Assembly (NCBI GenBank): GCA_001579985.1
Contig: LRSR01012578.1
Span: 1 to 34,292, forward strand
Direction of reading: 5' to 3'
From: Hypsibius dujardini
Taxonomy: Eukaryota > Tardigrada > Eutardigrada > Parachela > Hypsibiidae
DNA length: 34,292 nucleotides
Both the position numbers and the translations under genes were made by a program. Below the pieces are notes generated by a model that saw nothing but the letters and a program-made list of their open reading frames with translations, made no database searches and was not told the origin of the DNA. Positions within the stretch are counted from its first letter, which is position 1; each line of letters starts with the position of its first letter. Positions 20,166-30,031 of the stretch are shown in pieces.

Positions 20166-23100
20166 ATGTCGTCTCTTCCACGACTCCTGACCGGAGCGTG
20201 GGTAATTCTTTCTCAGTTCTCAATTTCTCAGTTCTACGGCTACAGTGCGGTTACTCTGGCGGAGAACCTGCAGAAGCGTCCGAATACCTTACCAAAGGTC
20301 TCAATCGTGGTCTACGGTCGAGTTGCAAGCCAAGGAGCCACATCTCTCTCCATTACGGAACCTCCCTACGAGGTGGCATTCGAGAGGATCAAAGGAGATC
20401 TTGGCGATCACTTCGATTTGAGATATGTCCAAACGAGTGCCTTTCCTTGTTTATCAGCGCTACCCACGAACGCAAGCAACGCCGACGACCTGGCTTGGTG
20501 GTACAACCAACGACAGGAAGCAGACCACACTTTTGTGTTCATAACTCCGGGCGGATCGGGACTACTCTGCGATGCGAACGATGCCTCGGTGCATGCGATG
20601 GCGGACAACTGGAACACGCTCGCATTCAATACGTAAGTGGCATAATTGTTATAATTTTTCTGAGTGGTTGTTTCATCCTCCGCCTTTTGGGGCTCAATAG
20701 AACCCCGGCTGTTTTACCCCTCCCTGAATACATCGATAGGGGCTTAATAGCACCACGATTATTTTACCCCTCACGCTGTCCGTTCGTCCGTCAGTCCTCT
20801 GTCCGTCCGTCCGTCCGTCAGTCCTTCGTTCTCCGTCCGCTCGTCCGTCAGTCCTTCGTTCTCCGTCCGTCCGTCCGTCCGTCCGTCCGTCCGTCCATAA
20901 TTTGTCCAGCCGTCCGTTGCCCGTGCAGCCGTTGCCAGTTGTTCGACCTTCTGTCCGACAACCGACGGACGGTCAACGGGCGGACGAACAAGCAGCAAAC
21001 AGACAGACGGACAACGGGCACGGACGGGCGTACGAACAGCAAACAGACAGATAGCCAACGGACGGATAAACAACAGACAGTGGACGGACAACGGATGTAC
21101 GGACGGGCAGACAACGGGCAGACGGACAGACGGGCAGACAACGGGCGGACGAACAGACGGACAACGGGCGGACAACATGGCAAGGGTAAAATAGCAGGGG
21201 CGCGATTTGGGCCTCTGGTGATGTATACAGGGAGGGATAAAATAGCCAGGCTTCTATTGGGCCTACGCACCACAAGGGAGGGTTGAAATAGCCTTAATTT
21301 TTTGCAGTATGAACGATAGATCGATTCATGATTTTCGAAACGACTTTTGAAAACTTGCTAGAAATCAATCTCTCATTGCAACCTGGCGTTAACATCTGGA
21401 AACTACTGTAAGATGTCTGGTTCTTGAGTACTGAGAAAAACACTAGTATTTTTTCATATGTAAGGGTCCTTGGCTGCATGTTGGCAGGGCAAACCAAACT
21501 CGCTGCCAAGTTCGTCGGCGAAATGTTCAAAATCGGGCAGGCTATAAGAATTAGTTTGTTTATACGAATTGAAATTGAAATTCTTTTGATTGATTCTTCT
21601 TCGAAGCAACTCGAAAACCTAAAAAAGCCTCCTTGAGATTACATTAGATCATCGAGTATACACTGTCCAGTTTGGCGACAGAGTATCCGGCCTGGAGATC
21701 CCAGCTCGTACCGCTCCATTTTCCACCTCACTCAGCTTAACGTCCGTGGGTGCTGCGGCATACGTCAGCAACGCCTTGACCCTCGCTGCACGTTACCAGT
21801 GGGAAAGTATTTTCATCTTGCTGGATGAGTCGTCGGTTCCCGCGTTCCGCGCACTGGCGTTGGCTCTGGATAAGGGTCTCCGTCGCATGAGCCTTGCCAA
21901 AGTACAATTTTACCGTATTAGGTCGACACCCAGCAGCAGATTTCACTTGAAGCAAACCCTTTGGACCTTCGGGAACGCCAGTCGTGGTACAGTAAGCGAC
22001 AGAATTTAATCTAATGGAGGGTCCCGGAAATGGGCTAAAAGGGGCGGGGCAGGGGTAATAATTGAACAATCAACCAATCAAATTGAACAATCAACCAATC
22101 AAATTGAACAATCAACCAATCAACTTGAACAATCAACCAATCAACCGGCGGGGCTGCGCAGCAATTGGAGCGGAGTTGATTGGTTGATTGTTCAAGTATC
22201 ACCCCTGCCCCGCCCCTTTTGCCCATTTCCGGGACCCTCCGTTAGATTAATTCTTTCGCTTACTGTACGCAAGCCCCGCCTTATTAACCTTTTGTTTGGA
22301 GTTTCCGACCGTTCGACAACTTTGCATTTTTTCAGTAATGTTTTACTACGGTCATGCCACCCAATTGCGCCTTCTTTTGGTTGGTATCATGTCATTTCGA
22401 TGCTTCCTGTGCTGTTTGTTCAGTGCACTGAACCTGAAATGTTTAATGGAATCGTTTTGGATTTCCACATTTTAGATCACGGCTGCGGCATACAATATGA
22501 TCGGGGAACACTACGTAGGTTGTTTGGATCAGTGGGACCAGTGAGTACTGACCCTCCACTTCCTTATTTATGGCCTGAACAGGTCTACGTGGCCACGGAA
22601 ATGATGCCTGCACCTAGCTTATACGGGAACCTCTCCTGGTTTAACGGGGATGAGGACGACGAGGTACCCGAAGTAGTCTAGAGACCGCTGAATGGATTAT
22701 AAGCTGAAGCTGAATAAGAATTATACATGTAACATTATTCAATCGACGCACGAGCAATAATCCAGACCTTGTGATATTCCATGGCATCGAGACTGCAAAA
22801 GCCATTCCTCAATACTAGGGGAAGGAATCTTTGAATCATCTTGTAAATGATCAAATCATGATCAGACGTCATTCGGACGTCAATTCGGAGGGTCCCGGAA
22901 ATGGGCAAAAGGGCGCGGCCGAGGTAATAATTGAACAATCAATCAACCAATCAATCAATCGACTCCGCTTAGATTGCTCTGGAGCCCCGCTGGTTGATTG
23001 CTTGATGGTTTAAGTTGATTGGTTGATTGTTCAAGTATTACCCCTGCCCCGCCCCTTTTGCCCATTTCCGGGACCCTCCATTAGACTGAATTCTTTCGCT

Positions 23101-23931
23101 TACTCTAAACAGAATTTCTGTAGTAAAAATGTGCCGCACGGTGGAATTACTTGCAGGAGGCGCGACGCGCATTTCAGTCGTTGCTAATTCTGCAACCACT
23201 GGACGTGGCTTCCCAGCAGACGAACAGAACCGGAAGTGACAAAGGCGAACTTCTGGCGGAGTTCCGAAAACGTTCGCAACGGAAGTACAACACCACGTAC
23301 GCACCCGGCAATGACTTGGCCACCGTTCTCCTGGATAGCTATGTAGCTGTGCTACTGATCGGTCAGGTACTACATGCATGCATTACTAGCATAGGGCCAT
23401 GTAGAAACCATGAAGCGTCTCCGTCGTCTGTCCCATTTCTTGTTTGACGGAAGACTAATTTCGAAGACCTGGCCTTGATGTGTATGTAGATTCTACATGA
23501 AACGCTTGAGGAGCGGCAAGACCTCAGCGACGGTAGACGCCTTGCTGATCGGTTTCTTAATCGAACCTTCCACATTGCCGATTTCGGCGATGTTTTTGTC
23601 GACGAGAAGGGGCAACGAAAAGACAGTCATGCCGTTGCGTATTACGACGTGGTTAGCGACGTTCGGCAGGTAAGTACGCGCGTGCGATAAGCTTTTGGGT
23701 TTTATCCAAGAACCTCTCTGTCTGATCCCACTCGAGTGTGATCTCCGAATTTTTCGCCAGATATTTTTGGTTGAATATGCCAGCAGTCCCGGAGCAATGA
23801 GTGCAGTGAACGGGCCCATTCCGTGGACGCGAGGGGCGTGGCCTTTGATAAGTCGACCATCTTGCGGCTATCGAGGCGACACCTGCCCGGCGACAGGTAC
23901 GTGACAGCCATGCATGGTCACTGCGAGGCTC

Positions 23932-23980
<49 letters not shown>

Positions 23981-24320
23981 GGCAGACAGGCAGACAGGCA
24001 GACAGACAGACAGGCAGGCAGTGCTCATGGATCGCAAAGTGCTTCTGGCTGTTGGTCACTCTATAGGTTCGCCCGGTCTTTGGACGGGAGCAACGATTGG
24101 AGGCTGTATGGGAATCGGCTTTTGTGCGGTCGTATTGCTGAGGTTTGTCTGCGACTGCGTTCTACTTACTTCCACTGCTGCTGCCTATACCTACCTATAC
24201 GAACTAAAGGGTTCTCTTAACATTTGGCAGATGGATCAAGCACCGTATTTCCGAGATGGAACCTTGTTGGATTCTGCAGCAACATCTCCGTTTCAGAGAC
24301 GAAAACCACCCATCAAATGA
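20166..24320 (+). CDS. Natriuretic-peptide-receptor-like protein (NPR3/clearance-receptor type), nine exons
   Basis: Exons: 20166-20632, 21628-21986 (5' edge uncertain), 22336-22379, 22476-22514, 22583-22663, 23157-23366, 23490-23669, 23761-23896, 24067-24320; about 589 residues. It has a signal peptide, then an ANF-receptor ligand-binding fold: VSIVVYG, PPYEVAFERIK, CDANDASVHAMADNWN, YVSNALTLAARYQWESIFIL, FYYGHATQLR, ATEMMPAPSLYGNLSWF, EARRAFQSLL, GRRLADRFLNRTFHIADFG. Next come a Cys-rich juxtamembrane part and one membrane segment (LWTGATIGGCMGIGFCAVVLL). The cytoplasmic tail of about 55 residues ends PPIK-stop. There is no kinase-homology or guanylate-cyclase domain, so it resembles NPR3 rather than cyclase receptors. 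The likely role is binding a peptide ligand at the cell surface. Caveat: exons 1 and 2 join in phase only with the weak acceptor at 21626-21627. The better-looking acceptor at 21669-21670 is out of phase. Confidence 0.8.
20690..21290. repeat. CCGT/ACGG fold-back array in receptor intron 1 (copy 2)
   Basis: CCGTCCGT-rich left arm (20775-20945) and ACGGACGG/ACGGGCGG-rich right arm (20960-21180). The outer ends are inverted copies of each other: CAATAGAACCCCGGCTGTTT near 20696 and its complement near 21253. It can form a hairpin of roughly 250 bases per arm. Confidence 0.85.
21990..22265. mobile_element. Tc1/mariner-like MITE family 2, copy A, at the exon 2 donor of the receptor gene
   Basis: Terminal inverted repeats start CAGTAAGCGACAGAATTTAA and run about 95 bases through GGAGGGTCCCGGAAATGGGC and TTGAACAATCAACCAATCAA. 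The element is flanked by TA on both sides (21988-21989, 22266-22267). The interior is mostly tandem AATTGAACAATCAACCAATC units. The splice donor of exon 2 (GTACAG at 21987) is formed at the left edge of the insertion. Confidence 0.85.
22887..23105. mobile_element. MITE family 2, copy B, in receptor intron 5
   Basis: It has the same GGAGGGTCCCGGAAATGGGC ends and ATTGAACAATCAA-type interior as 21990-22265. The left tip is replaced by other sequence (TTCGGACGTCAATT); the right tip ends TTCGCTTACTC followed by TA. It lies wholly within intron 22664-23156. Confidence 0.8.
23931..24021. repeat. CAGA/GGCA tetranucleotide repeat in receptor intron 8
   Basis: Perfect GACA units followed by GGCA-containing units inside the short intron 23897-24066. 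Confidence 0.92.
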
Positions 24321-24524
24321 TTCATTTTAACATCTTCTGCTGTACATATATATTTACACATCCCGCATGTTGTTGGTTCATGTTGGGCAATGTACCGTAA
24401 ATCCTCTGCACACCGCGTGGGAATATTTATTTGGCCATTAAGTGGCTTTTATTTGCTTCTCAGCTGGACTTTTTTTAATTAAAATTGCCCTGACAACAGG
24501 TCTGCCTGTTCGTTACATTATTAC

Positions 24525-24666
24525 TGTAGAATCGGGATAACTTGCGCCGGTTTTTGGACCCCCTCGTAAATTTGTACCGTGTGGTCGCCCTAGTTTTGCA
24601 ATTAATCAGACGGGTTGGTTTGTACTGCCAGCATGAACTTGTGGCGCAAGTTACCCCGATTCTACA
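24525..24666. mobile_element. Short MITE with TGTAGAATCGGG termini
   Basis: Terminal inverted repeats TGTAGAATCGGGATAACTTG-CGCC and GGCG-CAAGTTACCCCGATTCTACA (one mismatch in 24). The element is 142 bp. Flanks on both sides contain ATTATT-like sequence, so the target duplication is unclear. Confidence 0.78.
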
Positions 24667-24888
24667 TTATTGTTTCGCTTGTTCGTGCCGTCCCACGTTT
24701 CGTTTAATTTCCGATGAAGCTTTAGCAAGGCACGAGTAGATAGGCTGGCTCTTACATGGGGACTTGAAGAGAGCGTGGAGGTTAATGCAGAGTGTGTATT
24801 TACATCTACATCTTTCCAAGGTCATTTCCCGCACGGACCGGGACGGTGACGGTGCATCATCGCTTTGTAATGAGGACGCGATGGCGAA

Positions 24889-25009
24889 TCCACACGTGGC
24901 CGCAAGACAGCGTGAACCGAGTCAAGCCATTGAGCTCGCATGGTGTGTACTAATCGACGTAAATGGCTTAACTCGGTTAGCGCTATCTTGCGGTTACGTG
25001 TGTGCACAT
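24889..25009. mobile_element. MITE family 1, copy B
   Basis: The ends CCACACGTGGCCGCAAGACAG and CTATCTTGCGGTTACGTGTG are inverted. The interior contains GTCAAGCCATT and ATGGCTTAACTCGGTTAGCG, matching 6279-6418 and 32750-32885. This is the most diverged of the three copies. Confidence 0.72.
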
Positions 25010-25288
25010 GTCCGGACTGTGCCGACTGTGTCTCTCTACTCACAGCCACAGGTATGAGGGAGGGGTCTTGGAATGGGCCACCCCGGAAACAGAACTTGCA
25101 CACAGGTTTTTGGCTATCATCAAGGTCCTAAATGACAGAGAATAATTGATATAATATATAATAATTGATCACTATAGAGGTCGCTGACTATTCAGTGTCT
25201 CACCTGTTTTCAGTTAATTTGCGACAGAGCGCCCCCTGCCACCCGGTGGCCTATTCTAGAGCCCTTCCCTCATACAGTGTATTTATTA

Positions 25289-25390
25289 CAGCTGTGGCAC
25301 GATTTCTCGACGAAAAACGTTAATCGGAACACATCTTATTATGCCAGTGTTCCGATTAACGGTTTTCGTTAAGAAATCGTGCCACAGCTG
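25289..25390. mobile_element. Palindromic Tc1/mariner-like MITE
   Basis: Inverted arms of about 45 bases start CAGCTGTGGCACGATTTCT and end with the complement, separated by about 10 bases. TA flanks both ends (25287-25288 and 25391-25392). The inner arms CGTTAATCGGAACAC and GTGTTCCGATTAACG are perfect. CAG-start termini and TA duplication point to Tc1/mariner. Confidence 0.85.
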
Positions 25391-26059
25391 TATGTGTCGG
25401 GCAACGCTTTGCAAGGTATAAATGTATGTCTGTGTCCACTATACGAGAATGCAGCTCGTCGGGCTCATAAAAGAGATCCACACAGTCGCCTTTTATTACA
25501 CATATTGCTGTAAATCAGCCAGCGTGGTCTTGCCCGAGGCATCCGGTTTTGCTTTCACACTTTCTTCTGATAAAAGAGTTATTACGAAATGACGAAAATA
25601 AGTATGAAGCGACAGTTTTTATAACTCATGTCACTGTGGAGCCGGCAGTAGCCCTACGTTCAACACATATCCGTCGGTTGACATATAAACCCACTATTTG
25701 AACATGAAGGATGAATAGGAGGAGCTCCTATTTAGGAAAACCAGTGTTAAATGGACTTCCGGGCATTTCTGCTTGTGGCCCGAGTTAAATGCTTTGTTGG
25801 GCCATAAATTTGATAAAGGCTGACTGCAAAAAAGATTAGCGAGCAGCGCAGATTTTAAGACGCGCAACTTTTACCGCATCAACTTTTCTGTTCTGCCTCT
25901 CCCTCTTTCCGATTTTCATCCTCTCGCCCACCCCCGAATCTTCCCATTTCACCCGGGGAAACTCGCCGCTATTCGTCCGATTTAGCGCAGCGTCTTGGGG
26001 GACTCGGCTGAAACAGCTCAAAATATCTGATATATCTATTCAAAATATCTGAAGAAAAA

Positions 26060-26595
26060 ATGGCATTTGGAAAATATTTCATCCTCGCCGCGGCTGTGCT
26101 CCTCTTCATTGCTCAAGGTAGCCCAGAAATTCAGCAAGCCCTTCTAGAAGTCGGTTTCCTATACCTTTTTTGAATGTTGAAATTAAAGGGTAATTTATCG
26201 TTTAGTTCTCCGAGCGCATTTTGACAGGAAGATTTTGAGATACACGGGCATAATACTTAGCTGACGGAGTTAGAGCCAGCCCTAGCATAAAGCCATTTCG
26301 TCTCTAACTTCGGCAGCCAAGCATTTTGGTCATTTATTAATTTGTATTTTTTTGCAGGCTCCTTTGCTCTTCAATGCGGTAGGTCATTTCTACGCTGACA
26401 TTGTGGTTCTAATGTCGAAATGTGTTTAATTTTATTTCATTTCTTTGTCAATGTCAGCGATCTGTGACTCTGCGAGCGACGCTCCCGAGGACAAGGGTTG
26501 CGGCAACAACACTCAGACTCCCAAATACCAGGTCGGTTGATTGATTGATGAGTTTGCATGTTTGCTTATTTGCGATACAGTTGTTGGATTGATTG

Positions 26596-26662
<67 letters not shown>

Positions 26663-29600
26663 AGTTTGCTTATGTCCTATACAAATTGTTGGGTTGGCCG
26701 TTTGATTAATTGATGAGTTTGCTTATTTGCGATACAAGTTGTTGGATTGATTGTTTGATTGATTGATTAGTTTGCTTATGTCCTATACAAATTGTTGGGT
26801 TGGTCGGTTGATTGATTGATGAGTTTGCAAGTTTGCATATAAATTGTTGGATTGACTTGATTGACTTGATTGACTGGAATGTTTTGACTGGTTTCCTTTT
26901 TATATTGTTATTTATATAGGACTGCTCAGACTGGTGCAAGAACAAGAACGGCGGTTACTTCATCAAGCCAAAGAATGAGAACGACAAAATCACCGGTGTG
27001 CCTTGCCCTGAAGCATTCAATTCCTGCCGGAAAATCAAGCAAAGCTGTAAGTTCCGAATCGGCTCTTCTCTGAGGACGACTCACAATCAACCGAAACAGC
27101 GATACGTTGAGAATATTTTAAATCCATCCCATTAACCCAATCAATCATGAGTCCAGGAATTCTCCTGCAGCCAAATGGAATGGGTACTAATGGGTGTCAG
27201 TTTTGGTAAGAAAATCGAGATGCTCGATTTGTGTCAAGAGGAAATCTGTAACTACAAGGCTGCAGGCTATACAAAACAGTGCTTCGATTTGAGGTGGAAA
27301 AAATACGCAAACATCATTGGAAGAAAAAAATCCATTTGCCTACGCCATATAGCTTCCCTAGTAGGAGAAGTCTGTCGTAGACTTGTATTGTAGGCTCAGG
27401 TTGTAGGCTCAGGTTGTGCCCAGTCTGGGCCATACTTTACCGGTTTATGGCCTTAAAATTTTGTCTATCTCTACAAATGATCCCTGTATACGATTTTGCT
27501 GTGTGCAGAGTGTGATAACGGTAGCCTGATGGGGCTTTTCCTACAAAAATGAATTAAAGGTAATTTCCAAAAGTATTGCTATTGTTATTGATTTCCAAAC
27601 GATGAAAGGAGAACGCAGTTGATTTTAAAAGAATGTAAACAATTAGGGTACCGGACACAGTCAAAAGGGTATCGAACCAACCATAGGGTATCTAGCCTGT
27701 TAAGGGTACCGAACCTGTTAACGGTACTCACACGGCCAGGGGTACCGAACTGTAAACGGTGCCCACACGGCCAGGGGTACCGAACCTGTTAACGGTACCC
27801 ACACGGCCAGGGGTACCGAACTGTAAACGGTACCCACACGGCCAGGGGTACCGAACTGTAACGGTACCCACACGGCCAGTACGGTACGGTCCACACGGCC
27901 AGGGGTACCGAACTGTAAACGGTACCCACACGGCCAGGGGTACCGAATCTGTTAACGGTACCCACACGGCCAGGGGTACCGAACCGTTCTAGGGTACGAC
28001 AGTTTTGGGATGAGGTAGACGGACGAATAGAGTTACTTCAGAGCTGAACGAATTAACTCAAGGCCTGATTAACACATGGCCAAACCGATACAGTCAGACG
28101 GGGGGACAGACCTAACAGCAGAACCGTCATCCGTCCGTCACTCGGCCTGTCCATACGACTGGCCGCATATGCAGCCTCATCCGTCGGATCGATGGTTCTT
28201 TTACTGATCTTGGCTTGTCCATCCATCCGCCTGCACGATGCTTTGTTTCACGGTTTACGTTTTCCATTTCTTTCCGGTGAATTAAATACTCAGAAGAGTG
28301 AAAGCTGTGTTGCGCAATGCACAGTCTTTGGTGCGTAATGCAAAGTCTAGTGCGCAAATGCGCAGTAAAATCTTGTGGCCAACTATTTCCGCCTCAAATC
28401 AAAGCACTTTTTTGTATAGCCTGCAACCTTGTGGTTAAAAATTGCCTTTTGACAAATCGAGCGTCTCGATTTTTCTGACCAAAGGTGGATCAGCTTTATA
28501 AGCATTGTGCCCCCGGATCGACTCGTACCTTTAAGAAGAAGAATTTTCGCACCTTGCGGAACTCTTCCGCCCGACATTAAATAATGAATGCCTCAACGGC
28601 TGACTGCAGCTAAAAAATAACGTAGAAATGGATGGCAATGGCATCAAACTTCAAATTCAAATCTTACTGTACGCTCCCGATCTTAAGGGTCGATTATGCC
28701 CCACCCCCACTCCCACCCTCGCTGATTTACATCAAGCTTGGGCAGATCGTTCAGTTCCGTTCACTTGTCCGTGATTGGCCCGTTGGTTTTTGCCTGAGAG
28801 GCTATGCTACCTTTCTTGATTGAAATGATGATTCCTGTTTCGAAAATTTGAAGTCAATAAAGTTTAAGTGAATCTGAATGAACAACCAAGCAAGCGTGTT
28901 TTCGAGCCGGACCTAAAATCGACCCTTGAGATCGGGAGCGTACAGTATAACATTGCAGAGGGTATTTAGACATATCTAAATAAGTTTTGCCCTTACTTTT
29001 TATTTGCCGAGTCTTTTACCGATTTGACTTCAAAATCTTTGAAAATCTCTGCGAGTGCCGAGCAGCTAACACTGACTTAATTCTTCCTTCAAACTCCATT
29101 TGCTCATCGAGCATTTGGACTATTTTGACACGTTTTTTTGCTTTGATCCTCTAACTGAACCGGAAAATTGAAATTAAAAAAACTTTTGAAAAAAACTTTG
29201 GAAGTCGTAAGAACTCATTAAGCCAACTTGGCTTAAACTTAAATGGCACGTATACTAAATTGCGGTGGGTGATGAAAAAACTCCGGGCTTCGAAATTAGA
29301 AATGGTTCTAGCCAACGAGCATACCGATAAAATCCAGCTGAATTTGAAGTAAGGAAGCAATCGCGAGCGGAATGAAAAAACTGAACTCACTAGGAAGATC
29401 TTTTGATTCCCTATTGGCAAAATGTTGTCAGGTTGTGTGGAGGCGCTACAGCGCCACCCAGCGGTACGGCACTAACCAGGCAGGGAAAGTGCCAAATGAA
29501 CCCTAGTCATGTCAACCATTCTAGTTAGGTACTTTCCCCGTTAAAGCCAACTTGGACTGACCCAGCACTACCCGTATACAGTGAAAGTCCTTAGATCCGG

Positions 29601-30031
29601 ACGACGTCACATTGTCGTTTCTACTTAACTGTCTCAAACTCCAAAGTAGCAACCGCCGGCTCCGAGCAAACGGTTCGATAGAAATAATCTCATGTGACCG
29701 TTCGAATCTCAGGACTTTGACTGTGCCTTAAACACTCGACTACCAGAGGGTGAATTACTGCCCTTACCGATGTTCGATTAGTCCTAGTCTTACTGGTTCC
29801 TTTTGTTTGACCGCAGCGCAAGCGAAGTTGTACGGTGACAAGGCCGAGGAGCGGATCATTCGAGCATGTGGATTTGCGGACGGGCAGAAGGAACAAATTT
29901 ACCGGAGCTCGGAGACGACAAAGTCGGAAATCTACAGCTGCTCCACGAACGAATGCAACTCTGCCGGGTCGATGCAGTTGTCCGTCATCCTCTCCGTCTT
30001 CACCGTCATTCTCGGCGTGGCAGCTCTCTGA
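26060..30031 (+). CDS. Ly6/uPAR-like GPI-anchored protein, five exons
   Basis: Exons: 26060-26117, 26358-26378 (21 bases), 26458-26531, 26920-27046, 29817-30031; product 164 residues. Residues 1-20 are a signal peptide. The mature part has LQCAICDS near its start, then GCGNN, DCSDWC, VPCPEAFNSC, RACGF and the final CSTNECNSA. The spacing and the C-terminal C-x4-CN motif are those of three-finger Ly6/uPAR domains. The last 18 residues (SVILSVFTVILGVAAL) are a hydrophobic tail typical of a GPI-anchor signal. The role cannot be assigned; related invertebrate proteins act at cell surfaces or septate junctions. The phase across the 2.8-kb intron 4 (AGC T|CG) agrees, which supports joining the distant last exon. 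That acceptor has an alternative AG six bases downstream (29821-29822), also in frame. Confidence 0.8.
26585..26661. repeat. TTGA tetranucleotide repeat in Ly6-like intron 3
   Basis: About 17 TTGA/GATT units, followed by longer 80-base repeats carrying GATGAGTTTGC and TTATGTCCTATACAAATTGT (26540-26840). Confidence 0.92.
27200..28490. mobile_element. Long inverted-repeat element in Ly6-like intron 4
   Basis: Arms of about 100 bases at 27203-27300 and 28386-28486 are inverted copies. Shared motifs include AAAATCGAGA-GCTCGATTTG, TGCAGGCTATACAAAA and TTTGATTTGAGG, with roughly one change in six. The roughly 1.1-kb interior contains the GGTACC minisatellite and no transposase. It is probably a non-autonomous DNA transposon or fold-back element. 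Confidence 0.7.
27704..27992. repeat. 35-bp minisatellite with GGTACC core
   Basis: About eight units of a 35-37 base repeat. Each has GGTACCGAACTGTAAACGGT followed by ACCCACACGGCCAGG. One unit is shortened (around 27870-27900). Single diverged units precede it from about 27645. Within the unit GGTACCGAACTGTAAACGGTACC is itself imperfectly palindromic. Confidence 0.92.
28491..29816. other. Remainder of Ly6-like intron 4
   Basis: No exon was found. The stretch contains the MITE at 28667-28945 and a GGCGCTACAGCGCCACCC palindrome at 29443-29460. The open frames here show no protein family signature. Confidence 0.5.
28667..28945. mobile_element. TA-flanked MITE with CTGTACGCTCCC termini
   Basis: The ends CTGTACGCTCCCGATCTTAA and its inverted counterpart (TTGAGATCGGGAGCGTACAG) are flanked by TA at 28665-28666 and 28946-28947. 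The inverted repeat extends to GGGTCGATT. The element is 279 bp and non-coding. Confidence 0.8.

Larger units (their letters stand above)
24321..26059. other. Intergenic region with three small inverted-repeat elements
   Basis: No supported gene was found. The stretch holds the elements at 24525-24666, 24889-25009 and 25289-25390. The remainder is unique sequence including the 3' end of the receptor gene and the promoter of the Ly6-like gene. A clear AATAAA for the receptor was not seen. Confidence 0.55.

Noticed and set aside
20771-21275. Minus-strand Arg-Pro-Ser-Val frames
   Set aside because: Translation of the CCGT fold-back array.
20141-21286. 381-residue plus-strand frame overlapping receptor exon 1
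   Set aside because: It is out of frame with the exon homology and continues through the CCGT/ACGG repeat; its length comes from the repeat.
22476-22681. Alternative reading of receptor exons 4-5 as one frame (HGCGIQYDRGTLRR...)
   Set aside because: The other frame gives ITAAAYNMIGEHY joined to VYVATEMM, which matches the receptor family and has a GTAGGT donor.
27175-27393. Possible extra exon in Ly6-like intron 4 (MEWVLMGVSFGKK...)
   Set aside because: It lies over the left arm of a long inverted-repeat element, and its inverted copy at 28383-28577 gives a similar frame, so it is transposon sequence.
27728-27992. Repeating proteins from the GGTACC minisatellite
   Set aside because: A repeat artefact inside an intron, with no flanking coding signal.
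27704-27992. Possible CRISPR-like array
   Set aside because: Head-to-tail identical units without unique spacers, in an animal intron; it is a minisatellite.
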